Positions 49,261 through 62,209 are shown, counted from the first letter of the stretch. The stretch: 64,000 nucleotides of DNA from Akebia trifoliata (GCA_017979445.1 JADQWC010000526.1:248001-312000), one strand, 5' to 3'. The notes: generated by a model not told the origin, from the sequence alone. Translations and numbers: made by a program.

Positions 49261-49356
49261 CTTTTGGAGCACCGTTTTGTGAAGAATGCAGCTCAATTGG
49301 AGAGACACGAGCCTTCAGAACCACCTCCAGGAGTTACAAATGGTTCAAGATCTATG
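49261..49356 (+). pseudogene. Exon-like segment of unknown gene
   Basis: Between acceptor GTGGCCTAG and donor GTATGA there are 32 open codons beginning LLEHRFVKNAAQLERHEP and containing SEPPPGVTNGSRSM. This is not the expected next GAPC exon, so it would come from another gene. I cannot identify it. Confidence 0.4.
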
Positions 49357-51802
49357 GTATGATTAGATCTACTCATACACAGCACACAACTTATTTGTAT
49401 TTCAACTACATTGTTGGTGTTTACTTTCAATCCTTAAAAGGCTAAATTTCTGCATGCACTCAATACACTCAACAATTGTACAAAGTCAGTGACTCTTTCC
49501 CATTTAAGTGGATAAACAAGAAGTGGAGGAAAGGATTTCATGTGACTTCAATGGCCACTGCTGGGAGCCGATGGGGTGTAAATGAATGTGAACATATATT
49601 GTGATGATAATAACTTGGGTCATCTCATCACTTGAAACTAGTTTCACAGCTGTAATACCCATTAAATTTGTTGATAAACACAATGATATTGACAAGTGGG
49701 GTTGATATTGACACAAAGCCTTATCTTATTTTATTGATATTGACAGAAAACTTATGTTGAACCAAGAACTAAGTAGTAAGAACTAAGGTTGAGAAAATTG
49801 ATATTTCTGCTGGAAAATTTAAAGTATATAATTAAAACTTTCGAGTAACTTAGCTGAGTTTGGAGTATTCGATTGGATTCTTTCAAAATCTTGCAATTTG
49901 GATCCGATGACAGAATTCGATATTTCTTAGAGCAAAGAAGTAATGGATACTTGGGTAGTTGTGATTTCGTTGGGGAGAAACGTAGTAAAATTCATTTTTT
50001 TTCACCACACACCACTCTGTAATGAAATTTTTTTGTTAAAGAGACGATAGGAAACGTACAAGCCCAAGGTCAAGCAGACCGTATTCAAATGAAATAAGAT
50101 AGAGAAAAACGTAGAACAATTTTTTTTATCCTTAATCATGTTCATGGCTATTGATTCATGGCCCTGGCATGGGTTTTAATTCATCTTTTTTGAAGCATTC
50201 CTTCTATCATTACTTTTTACATGTTTGAGGCTTCTTGGGCACCTAATGGCAAACAATTCTAGATGATGCATGATCAAACCAACAAACACATTTTCATTGA
50301 AGCTCCGTTGAGAAATGAAGATACTAACTGAACAATTGTCTTTCCCTCTTTGAAGATCTTCGCTTTCAAGGGAATATTAGTAATATGGTTAGCATGCTAA
50401 AATTAAACATGCAACCTTATTTGTGCCCTTTATTGAATTTTTTCATAGCACAATTGCAAGCCTAGAGGTTGTGATTTTTCATTTCTACAGAATGTTTGTA
50501 CACATATATATGTTTGGGTTTCCTCTGAACTTTGGTTCTTGATTAAACCAGTCTTCGTGTATGCGGTTGTGTCTTGGTTCTTAGGATTAATTATCGACCT
50601 ATAAATTTTATTCATTCGATAGAGTACTAATTGCTATTCATGTGTCAATAAGACTCCCCCCCCCCCCCCCCAACAACAAAAATAATAATAAATAAATAAA
50701 TAAATAAAATAACGACATGGCTCTGAAAACTGCATAATCTGCTCAGTTTGTTGTAATGTGAGGAGACTGGCTTCATTATCCAGTATCATCCATATTAGAT
50801 TTGATAGAATGAGTTAGTTATGTTCTGTTTTTACCTTTTTTGTTTGAACACACTCACATTATTATCTTCTATATATGCTGTTGTTAGCCTTCAGTTTCAT
50901 GTGAATTATTATCTTGGAAGATTTCTTTTGTCATTAACATCCCGTTTGTCGATGCACTGGTTTTATTTGCACGGGTGTAAACTTCATATATAATTTCATG
51001 GCACACAATGATACAAAAAGCAGAAGTGGTGATTAGATGGCCTAGGAGCCACTGTCGTGTATTTTGATGGGCATGAGGTAATTTTCATAAATCTCAATTC
51101 TGTTTTAGCTGCATTTTTATTCTTATATATTTATGTTCTTTAATGCTTAATGTGATCTTTACGTTTCAGATTTTTTTTTTCATTGTTTGTTCATCTGTTT
51201 TTGGATTGTTTTGCTCTCATGTTGCTCCCAATATTTGGTTTTTAACTTTTTTTGGGTGTTTTGTTTTCTTCTGCAAAATCATGTCTCTTCTTTTGTTTGT
51301 TGCTTCTGTAATTTGTTCTTAGTTACCATGGTTTCTTCTGGTTGGTTTATTTTAAAGATGTTTTGGCCTAACATGGGTTTAAAGGAAAAAAAAATTCAAT
51401 TTTTCTTTTTGTTTTGTTTGTTTTTATTTCAATTGGATTGTAATTCAAGTAGAATCTTTTCTTTCTGCAATTTCACAAAAAATGGGGGTTAACTGAATGG
51501 TTGTTTTGTCTGTTATTTTGGAATTTATTGGTTTCTAACTAATCTTTCTCTATTTGTATTGGATCATTGCCTGCTTGTTTTGGTTAATTGTGAAAAGAAA
51601 TCGTCTTTGTTGTATAAAATGAGTCCTGATTTGTTTTTAAACCAATTGAAGTTTGTATATAAGTAATTGTTGACTGTGATCCAATGATCTGAAGAATATC
51701 TGTGGGTTCAAGTCCAGCTTACCCACCAAATATATATATGGGGTTAGGTTATTTGTTTTGAAACTTTGGCTTATTAGCCTCGGGTGATGCTATGTGTACC
51801 AG

Positions 51803-51892
51803 GTTGTTGACTTTGGAAGATGCCTACTGTGATGGCCAAGTCGAGATGATTATTGACAAGATGCTTCAGCATGTCCACATGCTCAGAGAAGG
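51803..51892 (+). pseudogene. Exon-like segment of unknown gene
   Basis: Between acceptor GTGTACCAG and donor GTATGC, one frame is open and coding-like: LLTLEDAYCDGQVEMIIDKM, then LQHVHMLRE. I do not recognise the protein. It is probably another captured exon. Confidence 0.4.
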
Positions 51893-52599
51893 GTATGCTT
51901 GACTTCGTATTTTATTTTATATTTTAGTGATTTTGGCTTATTAGCTTTGGTTTTGGAAATTTTCCTTTTCGTTTATGAAACCATAAATTTCATATTTACA
52001 TAGGTAAACTGAATCATTTCTTTGTAATCATGATTGTTTTAGATATATACCAAAGCAGCACTTGATTAGGCTAATTTTGCTTCACTTTTTGTCATTGGAA
52101 TCATTGGACAAGCTGCTTTTACTGGGAAGTATCAATGGATGTTTTTAGATTCTTACCTTGCAGAGTGGAGTCCCATCGGTGTTGTTGACAATCAATGTGT
52201 TTTTGAGGTATTGTTCAGTGTTTTATTCAAAGCTTATTTATTGTATGAGTTCCCTTTTTCTTCTTGGGGTTTCAGAATGAATGTGGGATTGTTCGATTGA
52301 TTGTATTTTGGGTGCATTTTTTATTTTCAAATTGATTTTCACTTAAATTGTTTAAATTTCACATGCATATTGTGTTTTTCGTTGCTGTCTATGGAGAAGT
52401 TTGGTTAATGGGCGTGCTCTTGGCATATTCTAGTTGAAGACGAGGGGCATTTGGGTCTTTTCATGTTGCTAGTTGGGGTCAAGGTCATTAATTTTAAAAT
52501 ATAGGGGTATCTCCAATATTCAGCAACATGGGAGGGGGAGGGGGGGTAGGTGTAAAATTATTATTATTATTTTTTTCTTATAGTGATAGCCGTGACCGC

Positions 52600-52906
52600 A
52601 GTTAAAGCTCTAATATTTTTTTTTTATAAAAAAATAAATTATAGCGACGGTCGATGACCGTAGCTAAAGGCAATAAAGACCGTCGCTATATCCCTACTTT
52701 TGTAATTCGACAGCCTTTTAGCCGTCGAAATTGTGTAATTCGACGGTTTTAAGCCGTCGAATTGATGAAATTTCTATGGTTTTAAACCGCCGAATTTTTT
52801 TTCGACAAGCCATAATTCGACAGTCCAATTCGACGGTCGAGGCTGACGAATTGTCACATAATTCGACGGATTTGGACCGTCGAATTTATGATATTTTCAC
52901 GTAGTG
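52600..52906. repeat. Right subterminal repeats and terminus of the Pack-CACTA element
   Basis: Several palindromic motifs of the form AATTCGACGG-TTTxxxx-CCGTCGAATT, ending in ATATTTTCACGTAGTG. Such arrays are transposase-binding regions in CACTA elements by family knowledge. The same motif type is found in the small CACTA MITEs elsewhere in the window, which suggests that related transposase can mobilise both. Confidence 0.7.
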
Positions 52907-52909
52907 AAT

Positions 52910-53712
52910 GCTTTGTGCAAGGAATAAAATGTTTTTTTTTAATAAACTTAGGACAAATGTCAATTAGGGGATCAAATATAGAGCATAAACTGAGGGGAGG
53001 GGATTTATTATGGTTTGATTTTACGTTCTTAGCCGAATTCACAATGATCATTTTGTACATTTGGTTATATAGAGTTCCGGGGATTTTCTGAATTATTGTA
53101 GTATTTCCATTGTGTTTGGTATTTAAAAAAAAAAAATTTCTATTTTGTTATATGCCTAGGGGTAGAAATAGTGATTTAATGTTTTTTTATACTTTAGAAT
53201 TATTTTGAGGAAAAATCTATGGCTCTATGCATATGCCATGTTAGGATAGAAAAATCATTATTCTTTGTTTTTATAACTTTGAAAGGAGCATTTGGACGTT
53301 CGACTCCCCTCTAAGATGACCAATTCTTTTTAAATTGTGTTTATTCTTATTTGTTGGCTAAAGGAGTACCCATATCATTATTGTTGCCTTTAAATGTTAT
53401 TTGTCCCTGAAATGCCATGCCTAATGGGGTGGTTGATGAATATTGTAGAAGTTGATTTTGTGATAATTGGTATCGATCATAATTCCATTACTAAACTCAT
53501 AGAATAATTAGAAAAATATGAAAAAGAAAAGAATACAATGGTTTTTATGTGATTCAGCAAATGTGTTTACATCGACTTTATAAATCTCACAGTTACACGA
53601 TCTCTTCTTCTCGATCTCTCCCTTTTTTTTTAATATCTAAGCTTGAGAGCTATAATTTCATCTCCCAACCTCTGTTTCTACTTACTATCATAGAAAATGG
53701 TGGCAAACTTGG
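52910..53712. other. Right continuation of unit B flank, then unassigned DNA
   Basis: The first 25 bp or so continue the type-2 flank (GCTTTGTxCAxGGAATAAA, as at 18390). After that I see no gene or element ends up to X3. Confidence 0.5.
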
Positions 53713-54635
53713 GCAATTAAGTATTTGATGATACAAGATAGTAAGAACAATACTTGCAAAAATAATGTGTCAAATTGGCCTTAAAAAGTCAGAAAATAAA
53801 CATAAGAGTTTATATTGCCACACGACCTTTTCTTATAACACATTAAACAATGAAATTAGAAACCGTGTTTAGGTTCTGATAACTTTCTATTGTTTTATTA
53901 TTATTGTTTGAAACGATTAAAATATTTTTACACAATAACAAACATATAAGTCATCAAAACTCATATTTTGAAAATATCATGAATCATCTAGGATCTTAGA
54001 CGAATCATTGAGATTCGCATTGACTATCTTGCCAAATTGTAGGATGACACTCCATCTCAGTTATCAAACCATGGGATAAAAACAGAACACTTTTTTATTT
54101 TTATTTTAATATAATTTTTCCCTTTGGTGGACAACACTTTTTAAACTAGTCCTAATTAAAAACTTAGTGGGCTCAAGTTGGATTCAAGTTTTATAAAAAT
54201 ATAAATTCATGCATATTTTGAAGTCATTTGGAGCCATCTAATTTTTTTTTTCATCAAAATATGGGTCCAATCTCTATCTTAGTTGAAACGATTTACCTGC
54301 TTCATCATTAATGGTTGCATTGACAATTATCTTTGTTCTGAAATCAATATTGATAGCTACGTTTCAAGCGACAATGAAAATAATAATAGTGACAATGAAA
54401 ATAATAATAACGACAATTACATTATAGCTACATTTGTAATGAAGGCCAAAGCAGTCAAAGCAGAAATAGTATTACTTCTACTAACACATATAAAAGTTTT
54501 TCAAAATAATAATTTTTCTACCATAAATAGTTTTAAGAAATTATGTAAATGACCTTGTTTGAATCATGTCTATTGCACTAAAAACTAATAATATTCCTTT
54601 CTCAAATTGGAGTTGGGTCCAACTGCTGAATAATA
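53713..54635 (+). repeat. Spacer X, copy 3 (X3, right-truncated)
   Basis: Collinear with X1 from 18503 and with X2, breaking off at AACTGCTGA, close to where the MITE sits in X2. It carries the shortened accD remnant. After a short junction it meets an LTR piece at 54653, suggesting recombination that deleted the rest of X and the left part of the copia-like element. Confidence 0.75.
54307..54552 (+). pseudogene. accD: Short accD-derived remnant in X3
   Basis: As in X2, with the same internal deletion, encoding GCIDNYLCSEINIDSYVSS, then an expanded Asn-rich tract (an extra SDNENNN-type unit from a local tandem duplication). The upstream frame to 54283 is open by chance. Confidence 0.65.
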
Positions 54636-54652
54636 TTGCACTGAAAACTAAC

Positions 54653-55582
54653 AATGGGATGAGGGTTTTAGTATTTATAGTGTTAAAAGGATGTAACAGT
54701 CATTATTCAATTTGTTCTGTTTTAATTGAAAAGTCCATGTCCTGAACTTTGATTTTCGAGATCATATAGTCTATTTCAATGCGAATCTAACGGTATAATC
54801 GGTTTTGTTAAATTCCAACTTTAAAAAAATCTCTTATTTGTTTACCTACGAATTTCGTCAAGACACGTGTTTAAAAATCTAGGGCGTTACAAGTCTTGTC
54901 TAGCAACTAGAATTGATTTTTTCTTTGCATTTTTTCTTTTCCTTCCTAGACTTGGCTAATCTAAAATGTTAAGAATCTTAAGAGGTAGGCTTTATAAGAA
55001 ATATTTGTTGAGGTGATACTTGGATGATCTTCAGGGAGGAATCATAGATATGATCTTGTTGATTCGTGTGGAGCCAACTTTTTTTATCGTCTTCTTCAAA
55101 TTTTAGATCTACATGTGTACGTCTTTCACAATAGATATTTGAAGAAAAATCTGAACAAGAATAGGTGATCTTTTTATGTGTCGATGTAGGGATTTAGACG
55201 ATAGAAGTTTTGAGTGCTCATGTGATGTTTGATGAAATATAAAAAAGAGATGAAATTCTATGAAATTGATGAATTGGATTCCACCAACATATGACCACAC
55301 CACCGGTGACAGAACGACACAACGAGATCGGTGTGCTCATTGGAGCTTGAGCTTTCATACCATGTGAAATGCTAATATATGATTTATTTTTTATGAGGAT
55401 TACATGACCCAAATAGGGTTTATATAGACACTAGTAACAAACTCTAACAGATTAAATAACCATAATCAGTTCAAATCTCTAACTAATCTATCATATTTAA
55501 ATCTCCATAAATCTTCATAGATTTGATTCTGTGTAATCATCGTACACATTATTACAATGCTTCACATCTAATACTCTATCCA
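54653..55582 (-). mobile_element. Remnant of the copia-like element with nested LTR end, unit C
   Basis: 54653-54891 matches the last 240 bp or so of the solo LTR at 36492-38570. 54892-55362 matches copia-like interior with a degenerate primer site. 55363-55582 is the short LTR. Same order as in units A and B. Confidence 0.65.
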
Positions 55583-56296
55583 ATAATATAGATTCTTAAA
55601 CCTCCTCCTTAGCATGGTTTCAAATCTTGTCCGAGACCGAGATAACTTGCCCAAGCCATCTCGATGTCATTTAGACAATATTTTGAAAATCTCATCTGAT
55701 GGTAAAACTCGATTGAATCAATCAAGATTTTGTATATTTTAATTAAAATAATTAATTTTGTTAGAATTTTAATATTTATTATCAAAATAAAATATGAGTT
55801 TATGATTAGACATATTCTAATATTCCCTTTTTCATAAAAACATTTATAAATTATTTCATATAAATATACACAAATAGATAAAAGAGCTACTATTCGTACC
55901 CCAACTTTTACTTATTACACTCCAATTAAAAATAAAAAAGATAAGTGTATGGTTGATAATAAGTAAAAGTTGGGTTGGGATGTTAATAGAAGCTCTCTTA
56001 TTGTAAACAACTAAAATTGTTTGAATGTGTTATAATGTTTTGTAATATTTAATTATAATTTGAGCCAAAACTCTGTTATATTTCAAACGTGTGTTTTAAT
56101 TTAAGAAATTGGAGTGTAATAAGTAAAAGTTGGGATGCCAATAGAAACTGTCATAAATTATAAACGAGAGTAAAATGCTTTATATCATCTAAGACAACAT
56201 GAAAGAGACGCAACGTCAAAATGGCCAAAATATTTGGCCAAGCACAATACAACTGTTAGATCTGCATAGATTTAACGGTGGAAATCGTTTAAAAAT
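55583..56296 (+). promoter_or_regulatory. Truncated NLR promoter, unit C
   Basis: Collinear with 39287-39980 of unit B, including the AAGTAAAAGTTGGG module, and closest to B (shared TTTAACGGTGG...). It stops at AAAAATGATC and is fused to LRR coding sequence; the start codon, CC and NB-ARC are deleted. Confidence 0.6.
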
Positions 56297-56794
56297 GATC
56301 ATTTGAAAGAAGAGGAGTTGAAAGTCTTATCTAAGTTTGTACAACTGGAGATTTTAATTGTAAAATTCAAAAATGGGATAGGTGAGCAAATCGTAAGGAA
56401 AGTTGATTATGAGATTCCTCCTCTTTAGAAGCTTCAGGAACTAGAATTCGTAGAGTATCCAGGAGAAATGACACAAGCATGGATGAATCCAACTACTCTT
56501 CCAAATTTGCAATGACTCTTTATATGTTCTTCAAAATATATTTCTGAAATGAGTTCAAAGTTGTTTGGTGTTGAAAACGTGGTTTGGGAATCAGAGAACT
56601 TAATCTTGAATGATCTACCAAACTTGCAGGTAGATTGGCTTAGGATGAAAAAGGCAATGCCATTCTTAAGACAACTTGAAGTTGATAATTGTGACAAACT
56701 CACGTCACCTCCTTGGAGCTATGATGATGGCACTTGGACAAAAGAAGAAGAGCATGAAGAAGAAGAAGAAGAAGAAGAAGAAAGTAGGCTATGA
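56297..56794 (+). pseudogene. ZAR1-like NLR fragment (copy C): last LRRs only
   Basis: Corresponds to residues 710-874 of copy A. In-frame stops at 56426-56428 (TAG, CAG in copy A) and 56513-56515 (TGA, CGA in copy A). The last part encodes VVWESENLILNDLPNLQVDW, SPPWSYDDGTW and the Glu-rich tail, nearly identical to A. The junction with the promoter lies at GATCATTT, which is close to both parent sequences (GATCTTTT in promoter B, GATCATTT in LRR A), as expected for a microhomology deletion. Not functional. Confidence 0.9.
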
Positions 56795-58068
56795 AGACGA
56801 CTGGGCCAGCATGTCCCTTTAGATATTTATTTTTGTGTGTTTCTTTGAGCAGATGACTTACTTCATTGTATTATCCCATTTTTATCATTTGTTATTCTTA
56901 TTTATATGTGGTAATGCTATTGTTCTTCTCTTTCTCTCTTTTGTTAATTATGATAAAAAGTTATTTTTACTCCTTTAAATTTTATTTTATTTTATAACCA
57001 GGATAGTCTTACTAAATTAGCATGATTTCAAATCATACTAATGGTCGTTGAGTTCACTTTGTGGTATCAAAATACGTGATTTGACGCCACAACTAGAGGG
57101 TTGTAAAGGACATAATTCTATGAAGTTAAATTTTATTTTTCAAAGTTAACTTTTACCGTTAAATTTTAATTGTAATTTTGGGAGTTCAGTTGCCGTCCAT
57201 TTTCAAAACTTTGGATCAAGCCCAATTTTTTTATTATTATTAAAATGCAAAATTGGATTTGTGTTTTTCAATGAAATCTAGAGGACTGTCATATTGAATT
57301 GCCAAAGTGATAATTTGATTGGGCTCAATAACCCTTAGAAAGATGGATATAGGTGAATGCCCATTCAATTGAAAGCAAAACATTTAAGGGTACTTATGAT
57401 TACACATGAAACGATTTTTACGAAGAATGCCATTTTCTAGTGTATGATTGTGTATTTTTCCCAACATTCATTTTTTCCACCCAAAGGAATTAGTAGGAAA
57501 ATTATTTCCCCACCTCATTATTCTCTCGTGATTGCCCCCACCCCCAAAATTAAAATCCTACTCTCTTTTTTCTTGACATTTTATTCAGTATTATCACTCT
57601 AAATTCCATAAAATTCATTTTCATCAAGAAATCATGATCCCTTAAAAAAAATTCCTTACTATCATATACCATGTAATTGGTCATCTGAATTAAGAATCTA
57701 CTAAAGCGAAATTCAACAACATACAATGATCTAGAACGTTTAAATATTTGTATTCTTTTCAGAACTAAAAATAGGTCTAGAGTCACGAAGAAAAAAATAT
57801 CCCTTTTAATGATTAATCACTTGATGAATTTATTTTTCAATCAAAGAGATTGCTCACAATTGGGATTCAATGGTCATTATAAATTGGATGAGCAAAAATG
57901 TTCATTGCATGTGAGATATGACTTATGCATACCATATTGTATATAAAAAGATACGGGGGTTTTAGTGATTCGGGCTCCTAACATTCACAAGTTACGAGTT
58001 TGGGCTTGATCTCTTTAGAATTGGCAGTTTACCTTTCAAAATTGCCACATCAGCAAAAAAGTAAATTC
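56795..58068 (+). repeat. 3' flank of NLR unit C (type-1 flank)
   Basis: Collinear with 5528-6774 of unit A up to GCCACATCAGCAAAAAAGTAAAT, where similarity ends. This marks the right edge of the NLR array in this window. ORFs are not conserved. Confidence 0.7.
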
Positions 58069-58849
58069 TATACCGAAACTACCCTTTAACCATTCTGACG
58101 CTAAACATGGTACCGTCTTCCGTTGCAAGTATAATGATTACACTTTTCTTATTAAAAGTAATAAATTCTCACCATCTTTTTTCTTGTTCTATATATATTG
58201 CAGACCAAAAAAATGAAGAACACATTTCTGAGGTTCGAACTGAGATCAAAAGAAGAAGACTACATAAATTCAAGGTGGAGAATTTGTAAATTTAAAGAAG
58301 AAGAATATGTAAGTGCAGATGAAGAAGAAGAAATTTAGATGAAAAGGAAGATTTAATATTATTTTTTGAAAATAGAAAAGTGCCTATTTACAGAGATTTA
58401 TTTTATTTATACTGTAGCGTAAACATTTTATAAAGAGGCACATTATTTCACGTTATTCATTTGAATAGAGGGGTGTTATTTATTGATGTGTTTTCAAATC
58501 ATTAAACATCATATCATATTTGACACATGTAGTCAAATCCCCAAACATGTCAGATTAATTTTGAATTAAATTTGAATCTTTTTCATAATAGTGCCCTTAC
58601 ATTTGCGTCAATGTGTGGTAGTCATCCTTATTGACCATGGTCAAGGGATTAATATGGGTATTATAAATATAGTAAGGAGGTCTTTTTAAATTTTTTTATT
58701 AAATTACAATTAATGTTTGTGTAGTACTTCTAGTTCTTGAGGCCCTAATACTAGGTCATCTTCTTTACGAAGTACTGTAGTCAAACACATTCCTCGGAAC
58801 AAGAAGTGGCTGAGGAGGATGGAAATTGAAGATGCTCTTTAGGGCCATA
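58069..58849. other. Unassigned DNA right of the NLR array
   Basis: No gene recognised. A GA-rich stretch (58240-58360) is open for short distances only. Confidence 0.4.
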
Positions 58850-59290
58850 TCACCAATGAAGTGTTTGTTAAGTTGTCTATGTTGTATGTTTTAATTGACT
58901 TTTTGTTGCTAAATACAAGTAATTCGATTAGTTGGGAGTATGTTCACCTTACTGACAACATGGTGAAATTAACAACTATCCATGGGGAATGATTTTTTTT
59001 TTATTTGCTAACTTCAATTAAAAATATCGTAAGGCAAATAAATAGAGAAGTTTATAACATTTTCAAATGCATTATAGCCTTATAGGTTTGTTAACTTATT
59101 TTTATTAATTTTGTACAAAAAATACTCATTATTTTGTATGATTTTTATTAGTTTATTTTATTATATATATTTTTTAGATTTGGGCATTCGAGCATGTGTT
59201 GGCGCTAATTCCGAAACTTATAAACATCAACTTCCCACATATACTAAAATGGCAACCACATAAGTTTCAGAGGGGTTCTATTATGTGAAT
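58850..59290 (+). pseudogene. Remnant of a DUF1985-type transposon gene
   Basis: One frame reads KLSMLYVLIDFLLLNT and ISWEYVHLTDNMVKLTTIHG; then, after a T-rich acceptor (TTTTTTAG at about 59177), IWAFEHVLALIPKL and FPHILKWQPHKF. The pattern 'LYxLxxFLL...W...L...IWAFExxPxL...FPxxLxW' is that of plant DUF1985 proteins carried by Mutator- and CACTA-related transposons, often beside Ulp1-like protease domains. Stops interrupt it and no protease part is seen. Confidence 0.5.
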
Positions 59291-59539
59291 TTTTTTGAAA
59301 GTACTAAGGTATGTGATTTATTAATTATAATAAAAATTAAATTGATTTTAAGTTAAGTTATATTAAATTGATTAATTTTCAAATTTCATACTTGTAGGCA
59401 GTAGTAAATAGAAAGTGGGAAGGGGGTTATAACAGATTTGCTAAATGTACATCATATAGTAGCTTTAAACAATTTTAAAAATAATAATATCTTCTGTATT
59501 GTAGTACTGGTATGTTTTTGTGTGATATGATGTTAGGCC

Positions 59540-60230
59540 CCGAAAGATATTGATGAGGAGGAAGAGGAAGAGGAAGACGGCGAAGATAGTAGGGCTAAGA
59601 AGATGAATTCTTATAGTGATTTGGTGAAGGGAATGAATGAGTATGAGATGATGATTAATAAAATCTTTAATGAAATAAATTTATTGATAGTGAAAAAGAA
59701 GAACATGTGCAATGAGGAGGTCTATCAGACATGCTACTAGACATGTGTCGAGCAAGCCTTCTTATGGAAGTGAATATGTTGGCAAGAAAAAGAAAATGAA
59801 AGAGCTAGTAGTTGTGGAAACCAAAAAGCAAAAGGTTAGTGATTTGCAACTCGAGAGGAAGAAGAAGAAGCTTAAGTAGGAAAAGAAAAGAAAGCTAGAA
59901 AATGAGAAGAAAAGGAATAAGAAAGAGAAAAAGAAAATGACGGAGAAGATAAGAGAAAGAAAAATAAAGAAGAAGATCAGATGGAAGTGAATGAAGGTGA
60001 TGAGGGGGAATGGAGAAGGATGAGGGTGATGATTGGGGAATGTAGAGAATGGTGGAGGGTGATAAGGGTAAAATAAATCAAATTTTACGAGAGAGGCTAT
60101 TGGAACTGAAGAGAAAATATACAACAAAGTTTGAAATAAAGAAAGAAAAAAAATAACTAGAAAAGAAAATAAGAAGGAAGATATGAAGAAAGTAGAGAAG
60201 AAAAAAGAGCAGAGGAAGCAGGGGTTCCCA
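59540..60230 (+). pseudogene. Lys/Glu-rich low-complexity coding remnant
   Basis: Purine-rich + strand with GAGGAAGAGGAAGA and AAGAAAGAGAAAAAG runs, probably the charged linker region that often follows DUF1985 in transposon proteins. Several stops. The 162-codon frame on the opposite strand (Phe/Ser-rich) is a shadow of this composition. Confidence 0.35.
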
Positions 60231-60291
60231 AAATGACTGGCGATGAACATACAACATGTGAAAATTCTATAAGGGATTTCCTCTACAGTCT

Positions 60292-62209
60292 TGTAGATGC
60301 ATGATTTTTTTATTTTCGATTATCACCTCTATGAGAGTTTAGAGTTGTCACCATTCCTTTTTCTAAAAAGGTGTTAATGGTCACGCGGAATGTATTTGAA
60401 AAGAGTGTCGTTTTGGCGTTTAGTGACTCTCGTACGGATAAAATACCGATTCACCTAAAATCTAGGCAAACGGTTCGATTAGAGAAAAGGAAATGTGTTA
60501 AGTACCCCTTTCTCTCCACCAATCAATGGTAACCTCAAAGTAACTTGGTCATTTTCGGATAAAAATGAAATAAATAAAAAAGTCGACCAATTGACAACTT
60601 GTACTCTAAGAATGGATTTACTATCGGCTTGGATTATCGGGATCATCTCATTAAAGGAGATGGTCTTGATGAAAATCTAGCATTGGGAACAAACTTTATA
60701 TTTTTTTTCTGAAAAGTGTTGGCTAATGGTTGTAGGCCCATTCTCATGGATTGAGAAGGACTCAAATACCGATCGGCTCAAATGAGTTGAAGGGTTTAAA
60801 ACGGTTATCTTTTGAAGGTGGTTACAACCCTTATGCTTTCAACCGAACCAAAGTCCGATATACCAGAGATAGGGAAGGGGAAACACTACATCTTATAGGT
60901 ATGTTAAAATAAAAAATGAGAGTGGGAAATAGAAGAGGGTGATGAAGAGGGGAGAAAAGGGGAGTGCAATGATGTCCTCAATCCTACCTTAAGATTTAGG
61001 TCTTCCCTTTCTTCTGTTGTTCCTTCTTTTCTTCTTCTTAGGTCCTTAGTAAAATTATGAAAATATATTTTTCAAACTGAAGACATCATAAGAGAAGATG
61101 GGAGTTGAGTAGAAGAGAGTTGAGAGATTTTCTTTTTTTAGATTTGGTGCTTGGTGCCCCTTTTTAGAAGGTGGGGAGAGGTATTTATAGGTATTGAGGG
61201 CTGCTTTTAGGAGTAGGATGGGATGAAAATGTAGAAAGATGAAAATTACATGAGACTTGAAGGTAAGAGATGTGAAATTTAGGGTTGAGAAGAGGGTATT
61301 TGTGGAAGGGGAGGTAAATTGGTAATTTTTTTTATCCAAATGAGTTGAATCCCCCCCCAATCCATTTGGGTTGAGTGTTTAGTGAGGTGAAGTGATGTGA
61401 TGTTTAGTTAAAATAATAGGTTGTGTAAGGGATTAGGTGATTAGTTTTTGGGAGGGTGAAGATGATGGTAACATGAGTCCAAAAAGTGTGGAGATGAAGT
61501 GTTTAGATGGATTGATTGGGTAGAAGGGGTGTGTGGATGGCTTGTGAGGATGAATTTAAGGGAAATGATGAAAAAAGGGTGTGAGTTGTAACGTGGGTAG
61601 GTAATTTTGTTATAAAAAAGTGATAAGTTAAGTTTATGACATAGAGTGTGGGTAGTGGTATAAATGGTGGTTTTGTTAGAGAAAGGTGATGGGTTAGCTT
61701 AAGTAGAATGATTTTTTAGAGGTGGGTTGTAGTGAAGACAAATGTCTCATTTGATGATCAAATGTTGATTGGTTAATGTGGATAATGGTTTGTAATTATG
61801 ATTATGGATATGGATGTGGGCTTTGATATGTTGGACTTAAGATTTTAGGTTGTTGGAATAGGTTAAGGTTTATTTTATGATGATGATTTGAAAGTAAGTG
61901 AGTCTTAGGATTTGGGATGTATGAAGTTAAGGTTAGGCTAAGTCGAGTGAGGTGAAAAATGAATTTTTTAGGGAATTGAGGGTTGGTGGCCTATAAACGG
62001 GCTTAGGGTAATTTCATATTCGAGAATGGAAGAGGTGAGGGGCTTGTAAAACCTCATTATGGGTCCATGAGACTTTTAGGGGTCTTAGGAACCTTTGATT
62101 TGATCAAAATGTCGAGTTTCGACGATTTAGACTCGTTAGCGGATTTTTTAAAAAGTCGATTTTGTTTTATCCTTTCGAGTGGGGACCCGTTCAAATTGGG
62201 GTGTCTACA
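60292..62209. mobile_element. Solo LTR, 1918 bp, TSD AGTCT
   Basis: Begins TGTAGATGC and ends GGGGTGTCTACA, with AGTCT immediately before (60287-60291) and after (62210-62214). No internal region, PBS or second LTR, so it is a solo LTR from unequal recombination. The end TCAAATTGGGGTGTCTACA resembles ends of plant Ty3/gypsy LTRs. The perfect duplication suggests moderate age. A poly-C run lies at about 61351. Confidence 0.85.

Noticed and set aside
59762..60250. 162-codon minus-strand ORF, Phe/Ser-rich, resembling a membrane protein
   Set aside because: It mirrors a purine-rich Lys/Glu coding remnant on the + strand; no start context or domain, only low-complexity composition.
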